A DNA stretch of 64,000 nucleotides from Isoperla grammatica (taxonomy: Eukaryota > Arthropoda > Insecta > Plecoptera > Perlodidae): NCBI GenBank assembly GCA_945910005.1, contig OX246747.1:35630550-35694549 (forward strand), written 5' to 3'. A program made the translations under genes and the position numbers. Position 1 is the first letter of the stretch. Each line of letters opens with the position of its first letter. Below the pieces are notes generated by a model, which ran no database searches, was not told where the DNA came from, and saw only the letters and a program-made list of their open reading frames with translations. Positions 36,333 to 47,380 of this stretch are shown here, in pieces.

Positions 36333-36743
36333 CTATTTCGTAATTCGAAGTGAATTTCAGAACGAAGGTACTGACATTCTTTCATTTGAAGTCGTTTATT
36401 TCGAAATAAATGACGGTGACTGTAGTGCAGCTTGAGCCATTTCCCGGTAATTCCAGTTTTTGTAAACAACGCAACGACAATAGCGAGCGGTCGCCCCGAG
36501 ATGCGTTGCCTGCCTGCAACATTCCACCCCCCCCTCCCCACCCCAATCCTAATAGCTGTTGCCGACCGACCACAGATGGGCAGCCTCGAAGCAAGTCGGC
36601 CGGACGGACGCCTGCGCATGCGCTGGCATTGACTCATCACTTGTTGTTGTTCGAGTGAGCTGGTAGCACGTGTGGTCGAGTGTGTTGTTTGGAGCATATC
36701 AGTGTATCAAGTGTGTGATAGTGAACATCGAACTGTGTGAAAA

Positions 36744-37220
36744 ATGTCGGCAACCAAACGAAAGTACAACGAGACTACAATATCAAAAAAACTAGAAATA
36801 TTGCGAGAAGTTGATAGAAAGGAGCTGAATAAAACGCAAATCGCAAAAAAGTTTGGAATTCCACAGTCTACTCTATCAACTATAATAAAAAATCGAGATA
36901 AAGTAGAAAGTGCGACTTCTGTAGGACGATCTACCAGCAACAAGCGTCTACGAACCGCGAAATATTCTGAAGTAGAGGAACAGTTGTTCGAGTATTTCAG
37001 TCGCGCCCGTGTTGCGAATATACCCTTGACTGGTGTAATTTTAAAACAACAAGCGGACATGATCGCGCTCAAATTAAAGATCGATGGGTTTCAATGTTCA
37101 AGTGGGTGGTTATGGCGTTTCCAGCGGCGATACAACATAGGTTCTTTGGCGATATGCGGCGAGGAAATTTATATATTTCGAATTTTTATATTTCGAAGTT
37201 GGTATTTTGAGGGCCCCTGA
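36744..37220 (+). pseudogene. Tigger/pogo transposase N-terminus, truncated
   Basis: 158 codons starting MSATKRKYNETTISKKLEIL. Residues ~10-55 form the CENP-B/psq helix-turn-helix (TQIAKKFGIPQSTLSTIIKN) and ~75-130 the Tc5-type second DNA-binding domain (LKIDGFQCSSGWLWRFQRRY). The DDE catalytic domain is missing: the frame runs into AT-rich sequence and ends near a terminal repeat at about 37222-37246 (CGAATTAAAGGGGGACTACT). An internally deleted, non-autonomous copy. Confidence 0.82.
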
Positions 37221-37379
37221 ATTTCGAATTAAAGGGGGACTACTGTAAATGTTTCTCAAAGCGACCTATCTACATTCTCAGGTAAGCTGTCGTCCTTCTG
37301 TACCTTTTCCCTCAATTGACATGTTAATCTTGTTCTGAGTTCCAATTAACTTTGGCCTCTCCATCCAAGTGTACACTAT

Positions 37380-37470
37380 AATAATAATAAAAATAATAAT
37401 AATTATAATAATAATAATAATAATAATAGTAATATTAATAATAATACTAATAATAAAAATAATATAATTT
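37380..37470. repeat. (AAT)n microsatellite
   Basis: Imperfect AAT repeats. Confidence 0.9.
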
Positions 37471-37477
37471 TTATACA

Positions 37478-37640
37478 GTGAAGCTTCTTTACAAAGAACG
37501 TCTAAAATAACAAAATGACCTACATATTACCAACTGTTTTTGAGGTCCCAAAAGGTTCTTATGCGTGTAAAGGTACCCTCTTCACAAAGAAATAATAATC
37601 GAGCCCCCAAGAGTTCGTTATAAAGAAGTTTTACTGTAAT
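37478..37640. mobile_element. Pogo-like MITE, copy 2
   Basis: ACAGTGAAGCTTCTTTACAA at the left and TTATAAAGAAGTTTTACTGT at the right are inverted. The interior matches 30545-30727. Confidence 0.7.
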
Positions 37641-37685
37641 GGTTTATTTATAAAACGTATAATATCCCGTGTAATACAGCCTCAC

Positions 37686-37790
37686 CAAGGCTTTCCCGAG
37701 GTTCGTCTTTAGCTCGTTGTTCCTCTGCGTAAAGAGTTGCACAGTGGCCTCGAGTTCCTCGCACTTCTTCCGATAGTGCATCTCCTTAGC
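37686..37790 (-). CDS. Coiled-coil exon (kinesin gene, inferred)
   Basis: 35 codons, phase 0-0: AKEMHYRKKCEELEATVQLF then TQRNNELKTNLGKAL, donor TTG/GTGAGG, acceptor GGTCCAG. The heptad pattern is clear. The acceptor lies 10 bp from the edge of the element at 37801, which separates it from a pyrimidine tract. Confidence 0.6.
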
Positions 37791-37800
37791 CTGGACCCCT

Positions 37801-38075
37801 GGGCCCGAATCCACAAAGCAGAGTTAAATTTGGGAGTAGAGTTAAATTAACTCCCGTTTTTTACTCCTCGCTAACCCCCGAATTTTAACTCGATTTTTTA
37901 CTCCGGTTTCCGTATCCACGAAGGAGAGTTATTTTCGGAGTTAGAAGGAAGTTAAATATCCGTGACGTCACGGGCGACGTCACGGATTTCAACCAATAAT
38001 AACATAGAATTCTTGACGACCAATAAGAAAGTTTTTCTAGCGCGGCAGGCAAGGCACAGAATTCTAAACAAATGA

Positions 38076-38117
<42 letters not shown>

Positions 38118-38661
38118 GACAACAGATCGTTGTCAGAGAGATTTAAAGGATCGAGCCTGTCCCTAAAAACTCGCCGTGGCCTTTCTACCTGCTCTTCAAC
38201 CTCTAAAAGACCAAACGCGATTCCAGCACCGAACATGTCTTGAAGGTTAGGTTGACGTCTGGGGCATGGGCGGTGCCGCGGTGGCCAGCTGCTGTTGTTG
38301 TCACGCCTACCTAACCTATAACTTCGCGGGAAATTAAAAGTATTTCAAACGGGAAATGATTGGTAATACGTTCTTGCTAAGTATTTATATATAAATTTAG
38401 CCTTCAATTTGGAACACACGTGTACTAAATTTTTAAATTAATTATTTTAAATCTCAAGAAGCACGGGTCCGCCATGTTGAATAAATCAACTTTCGGGAGT
38501 AAACTTTTAACTCCTGCCACAGAGCAGGAGTTAAATTTTAGAGTTAAATAACCCCCAAAACTGGCTAACTTCCTTTTGTGGATTCGGAAACCGGAGTAAA
38601 GCGCGGCTAACTCTAAAAATTAACTCTTTTTTTCTTAACTCCGCTTTGTGGATTCGGGCCC
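37801..38661. mobile_element. 861 bp TIR element at a splice acceptor
   Basis: GGGCCCGAATCCACAAAGCA at the left and CCGCTTTGTGGATTCGGGCC at the right are inverted. It contains a (TTG)n run (38077-38118) and sub-terminal inverted AGTTAAATTTNGGAGT motifs. Confidence 0.85.
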
Positions 38662-39268
38662 TGAGTTCTTGAGCAGAAAAAACAGAAATTTTGATTCATT
38701 TGAAACAAAAATACATGGAAATTGGTTCTGTTTTAACAAAGTAAAACTCGGCTCCCTTCAAGTTCGTTATAAGTGGGCTCGACTGTATGTACGAATTTTA
38801 AGTATTTATTTTTAGTAGTATTGCGCTGTCGTTGACCTGTGTGGGTGGACTTACTGTGTGTTCTCTGTGTGATATTGAGTACTCTGTGTGAAAATAAATT
38901 TGTAGTCGGTTTCTATGAACTGGACATTTTTGTGTTTTTATTTACGTTAACATATATATATTTTAGCAAAGTTCTTTTTTAACAAAGTAAAAATCGGCTC
39001 CCTTCAAGTTCGTTATAAGTGGGCTCGACTGTATGTACGAATTTATTTATTTTTAGGAAATTATAGCTAGGCTAAGGACTACTAAGTACTTATAGGAACC
39101 AATAGCTTACCTGAAACCCTTGGGCAGCCCACGTAGCAAAGAAAACACAAATTACACAAAACACAAACAACAAAATATAAAACACAAATTTATTCGAGCG
39201 TTCAAATCCTAAACGTTCAACCTTGGTTTAAAGTGACGTTTGACTGTAAATATTCCCCCCCCCCCACA

Positions 39269-39305
<37 letters not shown>

Positions 39306-39320
39306 CAAAGTATTCATCAA
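38662..39320. repeat. Duplicated ~75 bp repeat and (AC)n
   Basis: GGCTCCCTTCAAGTTCGTTA with GTGGGCTCGACTGTATGTAC occurs at about 38750 and 38995. A C-tract and an (AC)n microsatellite follow at 39256-39303. Confidence 0.7.
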
Positions 39321-39489
39321 TTTATTATTACTTTCTCGTGTTGCAAACTTAAAAAAAACTCCCTCAGGGGAGAGGGCGTTGTCTCTGGTGCCGTCACTTG
39401 GGGTGTAAGGACGTCGGTGACCTTGTTGGTCCTCTTTGTTGCCCGCTGAGCAAATCTGGAAAGAATAGAATAGGTATAGGTATACTCTT

Positions 39490-39640
39490 CAGATGTAGTA
39501 AACTTAAAACAGAACGTGACGCATTGCCTAACGGCATGAAGAGAGAAGAAAAGGAGGCCTGTCTCTACTGGTTGACCAGATCTTACATGATGGCCTGATT
39601 AAGCCAAATGTGGGCATATGATAAAAAAAAAAACATTCAT
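39490..39640 (+). mobile_element. LINE 3' end fragment
   Basis: Reads CSKLKTERDALPNGMKREEK then EACLYWLTRSYMMA, stop, and a poly(A) run near 39622. This is the same C-terminus as the LINE at 24430-25127. Confidence 0.7.
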
Positions 39641-39785
39641 ACTAAACCCCCCCCCCCCCCTCCATTCTTTATCTTGTTGCTTTGCTGCTTTTCTTTACTC
39701 CATGAAGTAGGCCTAGTGCTAATATTAAGTTTTTATTGGTAAAGTACCTATTATGTATATTGATATATATAATTACTAATTAGAT

Positions 39786-40032
39786 TACCATCTGCACAAA
39801 ATAGGAGTGGTGGATACAAGAACATGCCCGCTCTGCAAAGAACAAGACCAGGACGCGGAACATCTTGCGACATGTGTCTCCCTGACAGCAGAAAGAGATC
39901 TAATGGAGGGGCCAAATATAGCAAGAAGGAAATATGTGGCAAACCTTTATTGGGCAACTAGGCAGAGAATAACATACGTTCCGACTATGGGTGTTCGAAA
40001 GAAGAAAAAGAAGAAGATTACTACAGTATAAA
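39786..40032 (+). mobile_element. LINE 3' end fragment, second
   Basis: Reads LHKIGVVDTRTCPLCKEQDQ then AEHLATCVSL, the zinc-knuckle region of an RNase H-bearing LINE, ending near VANLYWATRQRI. Confidence 0.65.
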
Positions 40033-40660
40033 GAATTTATTAGGGAGACAAGATTCGGAGCTCTCAGCGGAAGTTTTGTTAAAGCTATCGCATTACAAAT
40101 CGGGTAGGCCTACCACCGTTCACGGCGCCGCACTCTACCCGCATCATGCGATCTCCATACCTGCCAACCTCGAAATATGAAAACCCGTACAATACTTAAA
40201 GGAATGAATATCGGTCCCCAAAAAGCCTATGCATGCGGCAGGGACCAAATAGGGGGGGTCCGGGGGGCTTGCCCCCCCCACCCCCCGGAAACACACACTA
40301 TAAAAAAGTCACTTCACGAAACCAACAGGTTAGTTAGCCTCCAAAACAACTTTGGCAGCAGCTTGGCTTGGCTTGCCACTTGCCTTGGCCGACGCGGGAT
40401 GTGACAAGATCTATTAAATTGGTTTAGTCACATCACCCCACCCCCACATCAGCCAATCGCGAGCTCGGTTACAACCGGACGGGAGTAATTTCAGGTAACG
40501 CTCACAGAATGCGCTCGTAGCATTATTTTTCAAGTTTTGGTGGGAAATAAAAAAAAAAAAAAAACGCGGAAGTCTAAAAATTCGTACAAGTTGGCAGGTA
40601 TGGATCTCCCACAAACGAGTTACGAGTCCGTCGTGCGGTCAGACGACTCCGGCCGAACCA
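40033..40660. other. No gene recognised; possible MITE
   Basis: CATACCTGCCAACCTC near 40157 and GGTTGGCAGGTATGGA-like sequence near 40592 (TTGGCAGGTATGG) are inverted, consistent with a ~440 bp element. No coding sequence. Confidence 0.5.
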
Positions 40661-40699
40661 AAGGGGGGGGGGGGGGGGGGGGGGAGGGGCGACACTCAC

Positions 40700-40780
40700 T
40701 TGATGGTGATGGTTGTCTCGTCGACGACCGCCGGAGTGACGGTGCAGATGATGGCGGTCAGAGCGTTGCCGCCCAGCGAG
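40700..40780 (-). pseudogene. Duplicate 3' half of the next kinesin exon
   Basis: Copy of the last ~27 codons of the exon at 40824-40949 with its donor, reading [20 protein letters not shown] then ETTITIK. Long G-runs replace its 5' half, so it has no acceptor. Confidence 0.75.
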
Positions 40781-40823
40781 GGGGGGGGGGGGGAGGGGAG
40801 GGGGGGGGGGGGGCGACACTCAC

Positions 40824-40949
40824 TTGATGGTGATGGTTGTCTGGTCGACGACCGCCGGAGTGACGGTGCAGATGATGGCGGTCAGAGCGTTGCCGGCCAG
40901 CGAGGACTGGAGTATTCGCGTGAGGTTGCTGCCGCGGTAGTTGATGTAG
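40824..40949 (-). CDS. Kinesin motor exon f
   Basis: Acceptor GTGTTGCAG and donor ATCAA/GTGAGT. Reads [20 protein letters not shown] then [16 protein letters not shown], the kinesin motif usually written YRDSKLTRLLQ followed by the TAxICTVSP strand. The first base completes a codon begun by the exon at 41469-41671. Confidence 0.85.
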
Positions 40950-41168
40950 CTGCAACACGGCGTGCGTGGAGATATTCAATATTGTAGTGGTACGGCTTAA
41001 ATTCAAATTTGAAACGACCCTGGAAGCTTCAGTTTGAATTTAACTTTAAACACTAGGTGATCACCGTATCCAAATTTCCTGATGAGACTCTTTCAATACT
41101 AATTTGAATTGTACCTACATAAATTTTAATTGAGTTTGAACTAAAGAGGGATTACTGTAAAAAGACCA

Positions 41169-41174
41169 AACAAA

Positions 41175-41253
<79 letters not shown>

Positions 41254-41311
41254 GTAAATAAATAAATAAATCAATAAATAAAAATAACAAACAAATAAAT
41301 ACCTAAATGTG

Positions 41312-41358
<47 letters not shown>

Positions 41359-41412
41359 GTAAATAAATAAATCAATAAATAAAAATAACAAACAAATAAA
41401 TACCTAAATGTG

Positions 41413-41443
<31 letters not shown>

Positions 41444-41452
41444 AAAAAAATA
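41169..41452. repeat. (AAAT)n microsatellite with internal duplication
   Basis: Long AAAT arrays interrupted twice by the same AACAAACAAATAAATACCTA unit. Confidence 0.95.
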
Positions 41453-41468
41453 AATGATGTAGACTCAC

Positions 41469-41671
41469 TTCGCCCCCTCGCTGAGGTCGCGGATCACCTT
41501 GCCCTTGGTCGTCAGCGACAGGTTGTTGGAGCAGCCCTCCTTGAAGCGGTCGGCCGTCGCGTTCATCTGGCCCGTCTTCTCCGAGCCGGCGAGGTCGACC
41601 AGGTTCAGTTGCGACACCTGGATCGCCCCGTCGCCCTCCTCGCCTCCCCTCGCCTCGCGACTCTCCACGAT
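41469..41671 (-). CDS. Kinesin motor exon e (switch II)
   Basis: Acceptor GCGCGCGCAG and donor GCGAA/GTGAGT. Reads IVESREARGGEEGDGAIQVS, LNLVDLAGSEKTGQ (switch II, DLAGSE) and FKEGCSNNLSLTTKGKVIRD. The ESRE insertion before the strand and the order of motifs fit CENP-E. The usual NxSL...LGxVI element is altered (NNLSLTTKGKVI). Confidence 0.88.
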
Positions 41672-41737
41672 CTGCGCGCGCACACAAACACACGCAACGT
41701 TCATTGAATTCTCAAAAAAATGAATGAATACAGCAAG

Positions 41738-42043
41738 TAGGGATAGGACGTTTAAACGTGGGAGTGGCTCTAAACGTTTGTACTTTTTACGCCTCGTTTA
41801 AACGTGTGTACAGAAGTGTACGTATGAAAGATAAGAAACAAATATTTTACAACAGAGCGTACTGCAGTACTAGTCTCCTATTATAGCTTTTTCTAGCTAC
41901 AAATTGTAATTTTACCCTATGTTTCGGAACTTTTCGGTAATTTATTGCAAAGGTAATTTTATTCATCTCGCGGCAGGGGATATAGCAAATAAAACGTTTA
42001 AACGTGAGTTTTAAAAACGGTTAAACGTATTTGCCCATCCTTA
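41738..42043. mobile_element. hAT-like MITE in a kinesin intron
   Basis: ACAGCAAG flanks both ends (41730-41737 and 42044-42051). The ends TAGGGATAGGACGTTTAAAC and TAAACGTATTTGCCCATCCT are imperfect TIRs. Confidence 0.85.
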
Positions 42044-42565
42044 ACAGCAAGCATAGAACAAAACAAAAACAAAAAAAATCTTGCTTCAAAATAAGAATAA
42101 ATTAGGCCTATTATATCTAATTTATTTGTATTTTAGTTAGGCCCACGAAATATTTAGCCAGCTCTGCTAGAACTTGTTCTCTCCTTGGAAATCTTTTTCT
42201 TCTTCTTCTTCTTCTTCTTCTTCTTATGCCAACAATTGGCATATTTGGACATCGGCATCATGCCTTCGAAATCACACTTTCCATTGGAGGTTGCCATGAA
42301 GAAAACAAGTTGGCAATAGAATAGATATTTAGAGGGCCGCTATAATACCGGGCATTACAGTTACTACTTAATATATTTTGGGGTAGGCTACTCATAACGG
42401 TCGATCCCTGCATTAAACCATCAAATTAGTTTTCTTTCACAATTAGTCATTCTAGTAGGCCTACGTATGGACGTGATTGGTGTCAAAGAATTTACGTCGC
42501 CATCAAGTATATAACGTCCGTTTTGTCGCGTCCTGCGAAAGAAGACACCGGCGCTCGAGACTTAC

Positions 42566-42661
42566 CAGGCGAAATATCGTGTGCGACCTCGAGCTCCGCT
42601 CGTTCATGTTTGTCTCTGCGATGCGCCGGTTTTTCTCGCCTCGCACCATCAGCTGGATTAC
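42566..42661 (-). CDS. Kinesin motor exon d (switch I)
   Basis: 32 codons, phase 0-0, acceptor TTGTTCCAG, donor CTG/GTAAGT. Reads VIQLMVRGEKNRRIAETNMN then ERSSRSHTIFRL; NERSSRSH is the switch I motif of kinesins. Confidence 0.92.
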
Positions 42662-43206
42662 CTGGAACAAAATAATACCAGTCACTATTTGAATGCATAA
42701 TCTCATGATACCTAGTATAAAAAAAAAAAAAATGGTAAAGTTTTTTTGAACCCGTCTCTTTAAATGGAGACACAACATTTTTGAAAAAAAAAAATGAAAC
42801 GTATTCGCACAAGGTGCCCTCTGGGTGAACAAAAAAAACTGTTGTTGACAAAGTTTATAACATAATTATGTGAAAGAGCATCAAATTTTAAATGGAATAC
42901 ATTCAAGAATTTCCAGTAGGCAGCATTTATCGTTTTAACATCTTCTAGAATCGGTAACCACCAAGTGACCATAATTTGAAAAAGCCATTATTGAAAAACA
43001 CGATCATGTGCTTAATCAACTCAGAAAACATAGCTGCACAACGGGGTAAAATAAAAAAAAAAGAATTGAAAAAAGTCAAGCAACCAGATTTCATTTAATC
43101 CGGCAAAATTGAATGGAACGACCACTTGGCCGATGAATCGACGAACGTAAAAGGGTAGTGGCTCCACATATATATGCACGACGCGTACACACACACACAC
43201 ACACAC

Positions 43207-43345
43207 CTTGATAGACGAATTGGCGATCTCTTCTGTGACGTCTTTAATCACGAACTGTCCGTCTTCCTCGCGGACTCTCAGGTCCACGTTTGTCAGTTTC
43301 AAGAGGTCGTTTAACTTCTCGTTGTAGATTTCCACGTAGGAAGCG
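43207..43345 (-). CDS. Kinesin motor exon c
   Basis: Acceptor CTTACTTTCAG, donor AAG/GTGTGT inside an (AC)n tract. Reads ASYVEIYNEKLNDLLKLTNV and LRVREEDGQFVIKDVTEEIA; VSYxEIYNExxxDLL is a kinesin hallmark. Confidence 0.92.
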
Positions 43346-43559
43346 CTGAAAGTAAGAAACAGAACTCGTTTTCAATCTCTTTAATTTTATTGTAAAGATT
43401 TGGTGTAGGCCTACATGTTGCCTATGTTGAAATATAACAGACCCTAAACTTTCAGTGAAGATGTGTAGTATTTGATAACTTATTTTATTTAGGAGGTTCC
43501 TAGTGAAATGATAGAAATTATAGAATATTAAATCACTTTATAAATATGGACGAGAATAT

Positions 43560-43795
43560 ATGAAAAAAAGCTCGAAGGAAGAAGAAGACGGGGAAGACCA
43601 AGGAAGAGATGGAAGGAAAAGATTGCTTGAGACCTACAGACGAGAGGAGAGAACTAGGAGCAAGTACAGGAAGTACGATTACTGGGAAGATAGGAAGAGG
43701 TGGAAAAATTTGGTTGTGAAACCCAAGCTGACCCTGCCAGAAGCAGGAAACGGCGATGGATATTGATGATGATGATGATGATGATGATAAATAGG
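43560..43795 (+). mobile_element. RTE-like LINE 3' end with (GAT)n tail
   Basis: Reads RKRLLETYRREERTRSKYRK, RWKNLVVKPKLTLPEAGN and ends in (GAT)n at 43766-43790, a tail type typical of RTE-group LINEs. Confidence 0.5.
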
Positions 43796-43986
43796 CCTAT
43801 GGACCATGTAGGCCTACAGAAAACCTCATGTAGTGAGCACATACAATTTTATTTGGCAATGACAAGCTAAGATGTTTGAAGCTAAGATGTTTTACAGTTT
43901 TAAGGCATTTCAACAGACATAAATCGGGGGGTCTGCAGGGTAGGTCGAGTTATGACCTCTAGACTCGACCTTAGGGTAACACTCAC

Positions 43987-44098
43987 CGCAACAGGAACTC
44001 TCGACCCTGTTGATTCTTCATGGTCTGGAAGATGTGTTCCACGGCTTGACGGGTGATTCCCACGTCCTCCGTGTCACCGACCATCGTGTGGGTTTTAC
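43987..44098 (-). CDS. Kinesin motor exon b (after P-loop)
   Basis: Acceptor GGTTTACAG, donor TTGCG/GTGAGT. Reads GKTHTMVGDTEDVGITRQAV then EHIFQTMKNQQGREFLLR. This holds the end of the P-loop (GKTHTM) and the GI-x-A-IF helix; REFLLR followed by ASYVEIYNE matches human CENP-E (REFLLRVSYMEIYNE). The first codon is split G/GT. Confidence 0.92.
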
Positions 44099-44199
44099 CT
44101 GTAAACCAGTCAAATTGCGTAACGTTACGAGGAGCCAAGGTAGCCAAATAAAAGGTACCTACTTTGTTTTTATTTTGTTATGAAACCTAATTCTACTAT

Positions 44200-44347
44200 G
44201 GTTTGGACTTCAAACAGGACACGATCTGCTTGGAAAGCACCTACATCGAATAGGAATCATCAACAGCAGTATGTGCAGTCTATGTGGGAGGGAGGAACAG
44301 AACAGAGAGCATCTGATGAGATCAACATCCCCTCAATTCGAAGGTAG
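44200..44347 (+). mobile_element. LINE 1 fragment, left part (host of LINE 2)
   Basis: Reads LGKHLHRIGIINSSMCSLCG then REEQNREHLMR, the zinc-knuckle end of an RNase H-bearing LINE. It breaks off at GTAG and its expected C-terminus resumes at 47262. Confidence 0.75.
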
Positions 44348-44553
44348 CATAAAAATTCATGAAGAGCATTGCACCTTGTTACAAAACTGTAAATGTCATG
44401 AAATTGTAAAAAAAGATTATGCAAAATACCTGGGAATTGGCATAGACTGTAATCTAAACTGGAAGCAACAAATAAAAGAAATCTGTAAAACACTAAGGTA
44501 CTGTGCCATGAAGTTCTATAGACTGAAGAACATACTAAACAGAAACACTCTTA

Positions 44554-45595
44554 GGCCCGGTTCCACCAAACTGATTTAAACTCGGGTTTAACAAAGCTAC
44601 GCTTATTTATAAACTCGAGTTTAAACCATGCCGTGTTCCACCACGAATTGTTTGCCTATTGTTAACTAAGCCGAGTTTATTTTGTAAGAAAGGCTGTGAT
44701 TGGTTGTTCCAATCACGTGATTCATTTTCATGGCGGACTGTAGCGGTGAGGAGCTTGTCAAAACATAACCTGAAGAAAGATGGAGAAAAAGCAACAACGT
44801 TCGCGTGGAAGTAATTACTCCGAAAGAGAAAAAATCTATTATTACAAATTGTTGAGCAATACCGTGGAGTAATCGAAAATAAAAAACCGATTCTGTTTCG
44901 CGGAAAGAGAAAGAGGAAATATGGGAGAGAATTGCGGGTGAACTGAACGCTTAGCCTACAAGCACGGGCCAGGGTCTGGGCCTAGTGTAGGTTGCGCAAG
45001 GGCTAGGGTCTAGCCTAGGCCCTAGCTGGGTGTAGGCCTAGGTCTAGGCTGGCTATATGATAGCCTAGGTCCTAGCTGAGGGACTAGGCCTACAGTAACT
45101 TGGGAGGAGCTACAGTAGAACAGTAAATTTAGCTATGATTTAACGTTGTGACTGTAATGCCAACGGGTAGTCCTAGTTCTTTATGATTCGAGGACGTCGC
45201 ATTGGACGTTGAATAAAGTTAATTATGTCTTCATCATCGTCGGATGGAAACGACACATCACATCAGACACGTATAGCCTGCCATTATAGAGTTAGCATAC
45301 AAAATAGAATGATGACAAAAGGCAGACACATCAACATAACCATACTTTGTCACACACACACTGACAGGCAATGACGAAATCAAAACATTAGTATCACGGC
45401 TTGTTAAATTTGAAAATTCGAAATTTCGGGCATCGTGTTGGCGGTGAGTCGTAGTTAAAGATCTAAACCGGACCGGAGGTGGGGTTTATTTTAAACTCGA
45501 GATAAACTCGAGTTTAGTTGTGGTGGAATGCCTTTTCGATCTAAACGATGTTTAAAATTTTTAAACTTAAGTTTAGCACTTGGTGGAACCGGGCC
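44554..45595. mobile_element. PIF/Harbinger-like element, TTA target duplication
   Basis: GGCCCGGTTCCACCAA at the left and TTGGTGGAACCGGGCC at the right, TTA on both sides (44551-44553 and 45596-45598). Removing it restores LINE 2's frame at NTLRMTYF. No transposase visible in its 1042 bp. Confidence 0.9.
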
Positions 45596-45906
45596 TTAGA
45601 ATGACATACTTTGCTTTAGTCTATACTAGACTAAAATATGGTATAGTGGGATGGGGTGGAATTAGAAACTCTCATCTAGAACCTCTAAACTTAATACATA
45701 AATACATTATAAAATTAATTTACAACAAACCACCTACATTCCCCACAAACAATCTGTATTTGGAAACCAATCTATTAGATATCAGGCAAATATTTGTACA
45801 GAACCTTATTACCCTTACACATGTAGCCAATATTAAACTGCCTCCAAATCAGCCCAGCCTCATAACGTTAACTAGGGGGCGCACTAAGCTCAATATGACC
45901 ATACCA

Positions 45907-46476
45907 TAGGGTTCCCAACCGTCCCGGTTTCGCCGGGACAGACCAGGAATTAAAGATCTTGTCCAGGTTGAAATTAAACTGATTCCGGGACGGCAAATGT
46001 CCCGGAATGACATGAAAGTGTCTTGCTTCTGCCGCGACCCCGCGCCGCCCGAAACGTGAGCTCAAAACGAGCAGTGAGAATGGATGATAAATTAATGTGA
46101 GCATAGTTTCCAAAGTTGACTTTTCAAATGCACTATGTTTCAATAAAAATAAATAGGTATAAAGTATATCTATATACCCTATTAATATTGTTATAGCAAC
46201 ACAATAATTAATTAAATAACAATCTCAGACAGGCACGTGAACTCCTAATTTCTAATTAACTGCGAAAGATTTTTGTTGAAAAGGAGATTTCTTGTTTTCT
46301 CGTCAAGCAATAGGCCTAAAAACATGTTTTTAGAACGTAAATCATGAAGAAAAGGTCCAAAAAAATTTCGCCTTCGGCGATAGCCCTCCGGCGGGCCTTC
46401 GGCAGTATCACGTGAGCCATTCACTTTTCATGTGCTATTTGTCCCGGAATGTTATTTTGCAGAGTTGGGAACCCTA
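45907..46476. mobile_element. hAT-like MITE in LINE 2
   Basis: CCATACCA flanks both ends (45899-45906 and 46477-46484). The ends TAGGGTTCCCAAC and GTTGGGAACCCTA are perfect inverted copies. Removing it restores the frame at MTIPRREKG. Confidence 0.93.
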
Positions 46477-47261
46477 CCATACCAAGACGAGAAAAAGGCA
46501 TTGGACAAAGGCATGGTAGTTTTATAGGTCCAAAGATTTACAATAAACTACCGGTTACTATAAGAAACCTTTCACGATTAGATAATTTCAAAATTAAAGT
46601 TAAAAAATGGATTACTGAAAAAGGCAGAGTTTTTTGTGCTAACTTAGTGAACAACATTAATTACTAAAAAATATTTCAAATAATTAATAATGTCTACTAT
46701 GTCAAATCACTCACACGCTTCTCGATGACATGTTGTAGAATCCTTACCCAATCATTGTAGCCTATCTTATTTGAATAACTTTTATTGTTTTAATTTGACG
46801 GGTCTATGCCTAGTAGGCCTTTTCATTTTTATTCTCATTCTTATTTTTATCATAGTATTGTATCGCACATATTTTTTAGTAACTTCTAAAATATGATTTT
46901 AATTGAGAAATGTTTAACGAAATATGTTGTTTGAAATTTTTATTATATTCAATGATTCTAATATAATATTCATAAGAATTGTATTTGAAAGTTTAGTTTA
47001 ATTCAATTTATTATGTACTTATCTAGATTATCACTTGTTATCTGCACTCATAACTAATTGTATCAAAGCCGTCGGATAGCGCCATCTTGTATATTTTAAA
47101 TCTCTTTAACCTAGAATACGCCCACACACAGGGTTTCGGCCCTAGGTGGGTATTCTTCTTCTATTTGTAGGCCAAATACGGCTTAACAGTATCACGTATC
47201 TTAGCTTATGTACACTGAATTGAAGATGAATAAAGACGCTTTGTATTGTATTGTATTGTAA

Positions 47262-47380
47262 GTAGATGCCCTTCCACCTGGCATGAGCTATGAGGAAAAG
47301 GAAGCTTGTCTCTTCTGGAAAACCAGAAAATGCATGATGGTCCAGTAAGCCAAAAATGCGGGCATAGGAAAAGAAGAAGA
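47262..47380 (+). mobile_element. LINE 1 fragment, right part
   Basis: Reads DALPPGMSYEEKEACLFWKT then RKCMMVQ, stop, the expected continuation of LINE 1, followed by an A/G-rich tail. Confidence 0.7.

Larger units (their letters stand above)
44348..47261 (+). mobile_element. LINE 2, nested in LINE 1 and itself twice interrupted
   Basis: Codes RT thumb and C-terminal domain: KYLGIGIDCNLNWKQQIKEI, then (across the 44554-45595 insertion) TLRMTYFALVYTRLKYGIVG, LIHKYIIKLIYNKPPTFPTN, and (across the 45907-46476 insertion) PRREKGIGQRHGSFIGPKIY. The 3' UTR ends in (TTGTA)n at 47240-47260. Flanked by GTAG. The 5' part (APE, RT palm) is missing. Confidence 0.8.

Noticed and set aside
36382..36700. 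Pro-rich and Arg-rich frames upstream of the Tigger-like frame
   Set aside because: GC-rich leader of the element; frames on both strands overlap without motif.
40660..40820. Gly- or Pro-rich protein segments
   Set aside because: They come from long G-runs between the two kinesin exon copies and are probably length-variable or mis-assembled.
41152..41452. Leu/Ile/Tyr-rich open frames resembling membrane protein
   Set aside because: Translation of the (AAAT)n microsatellite.
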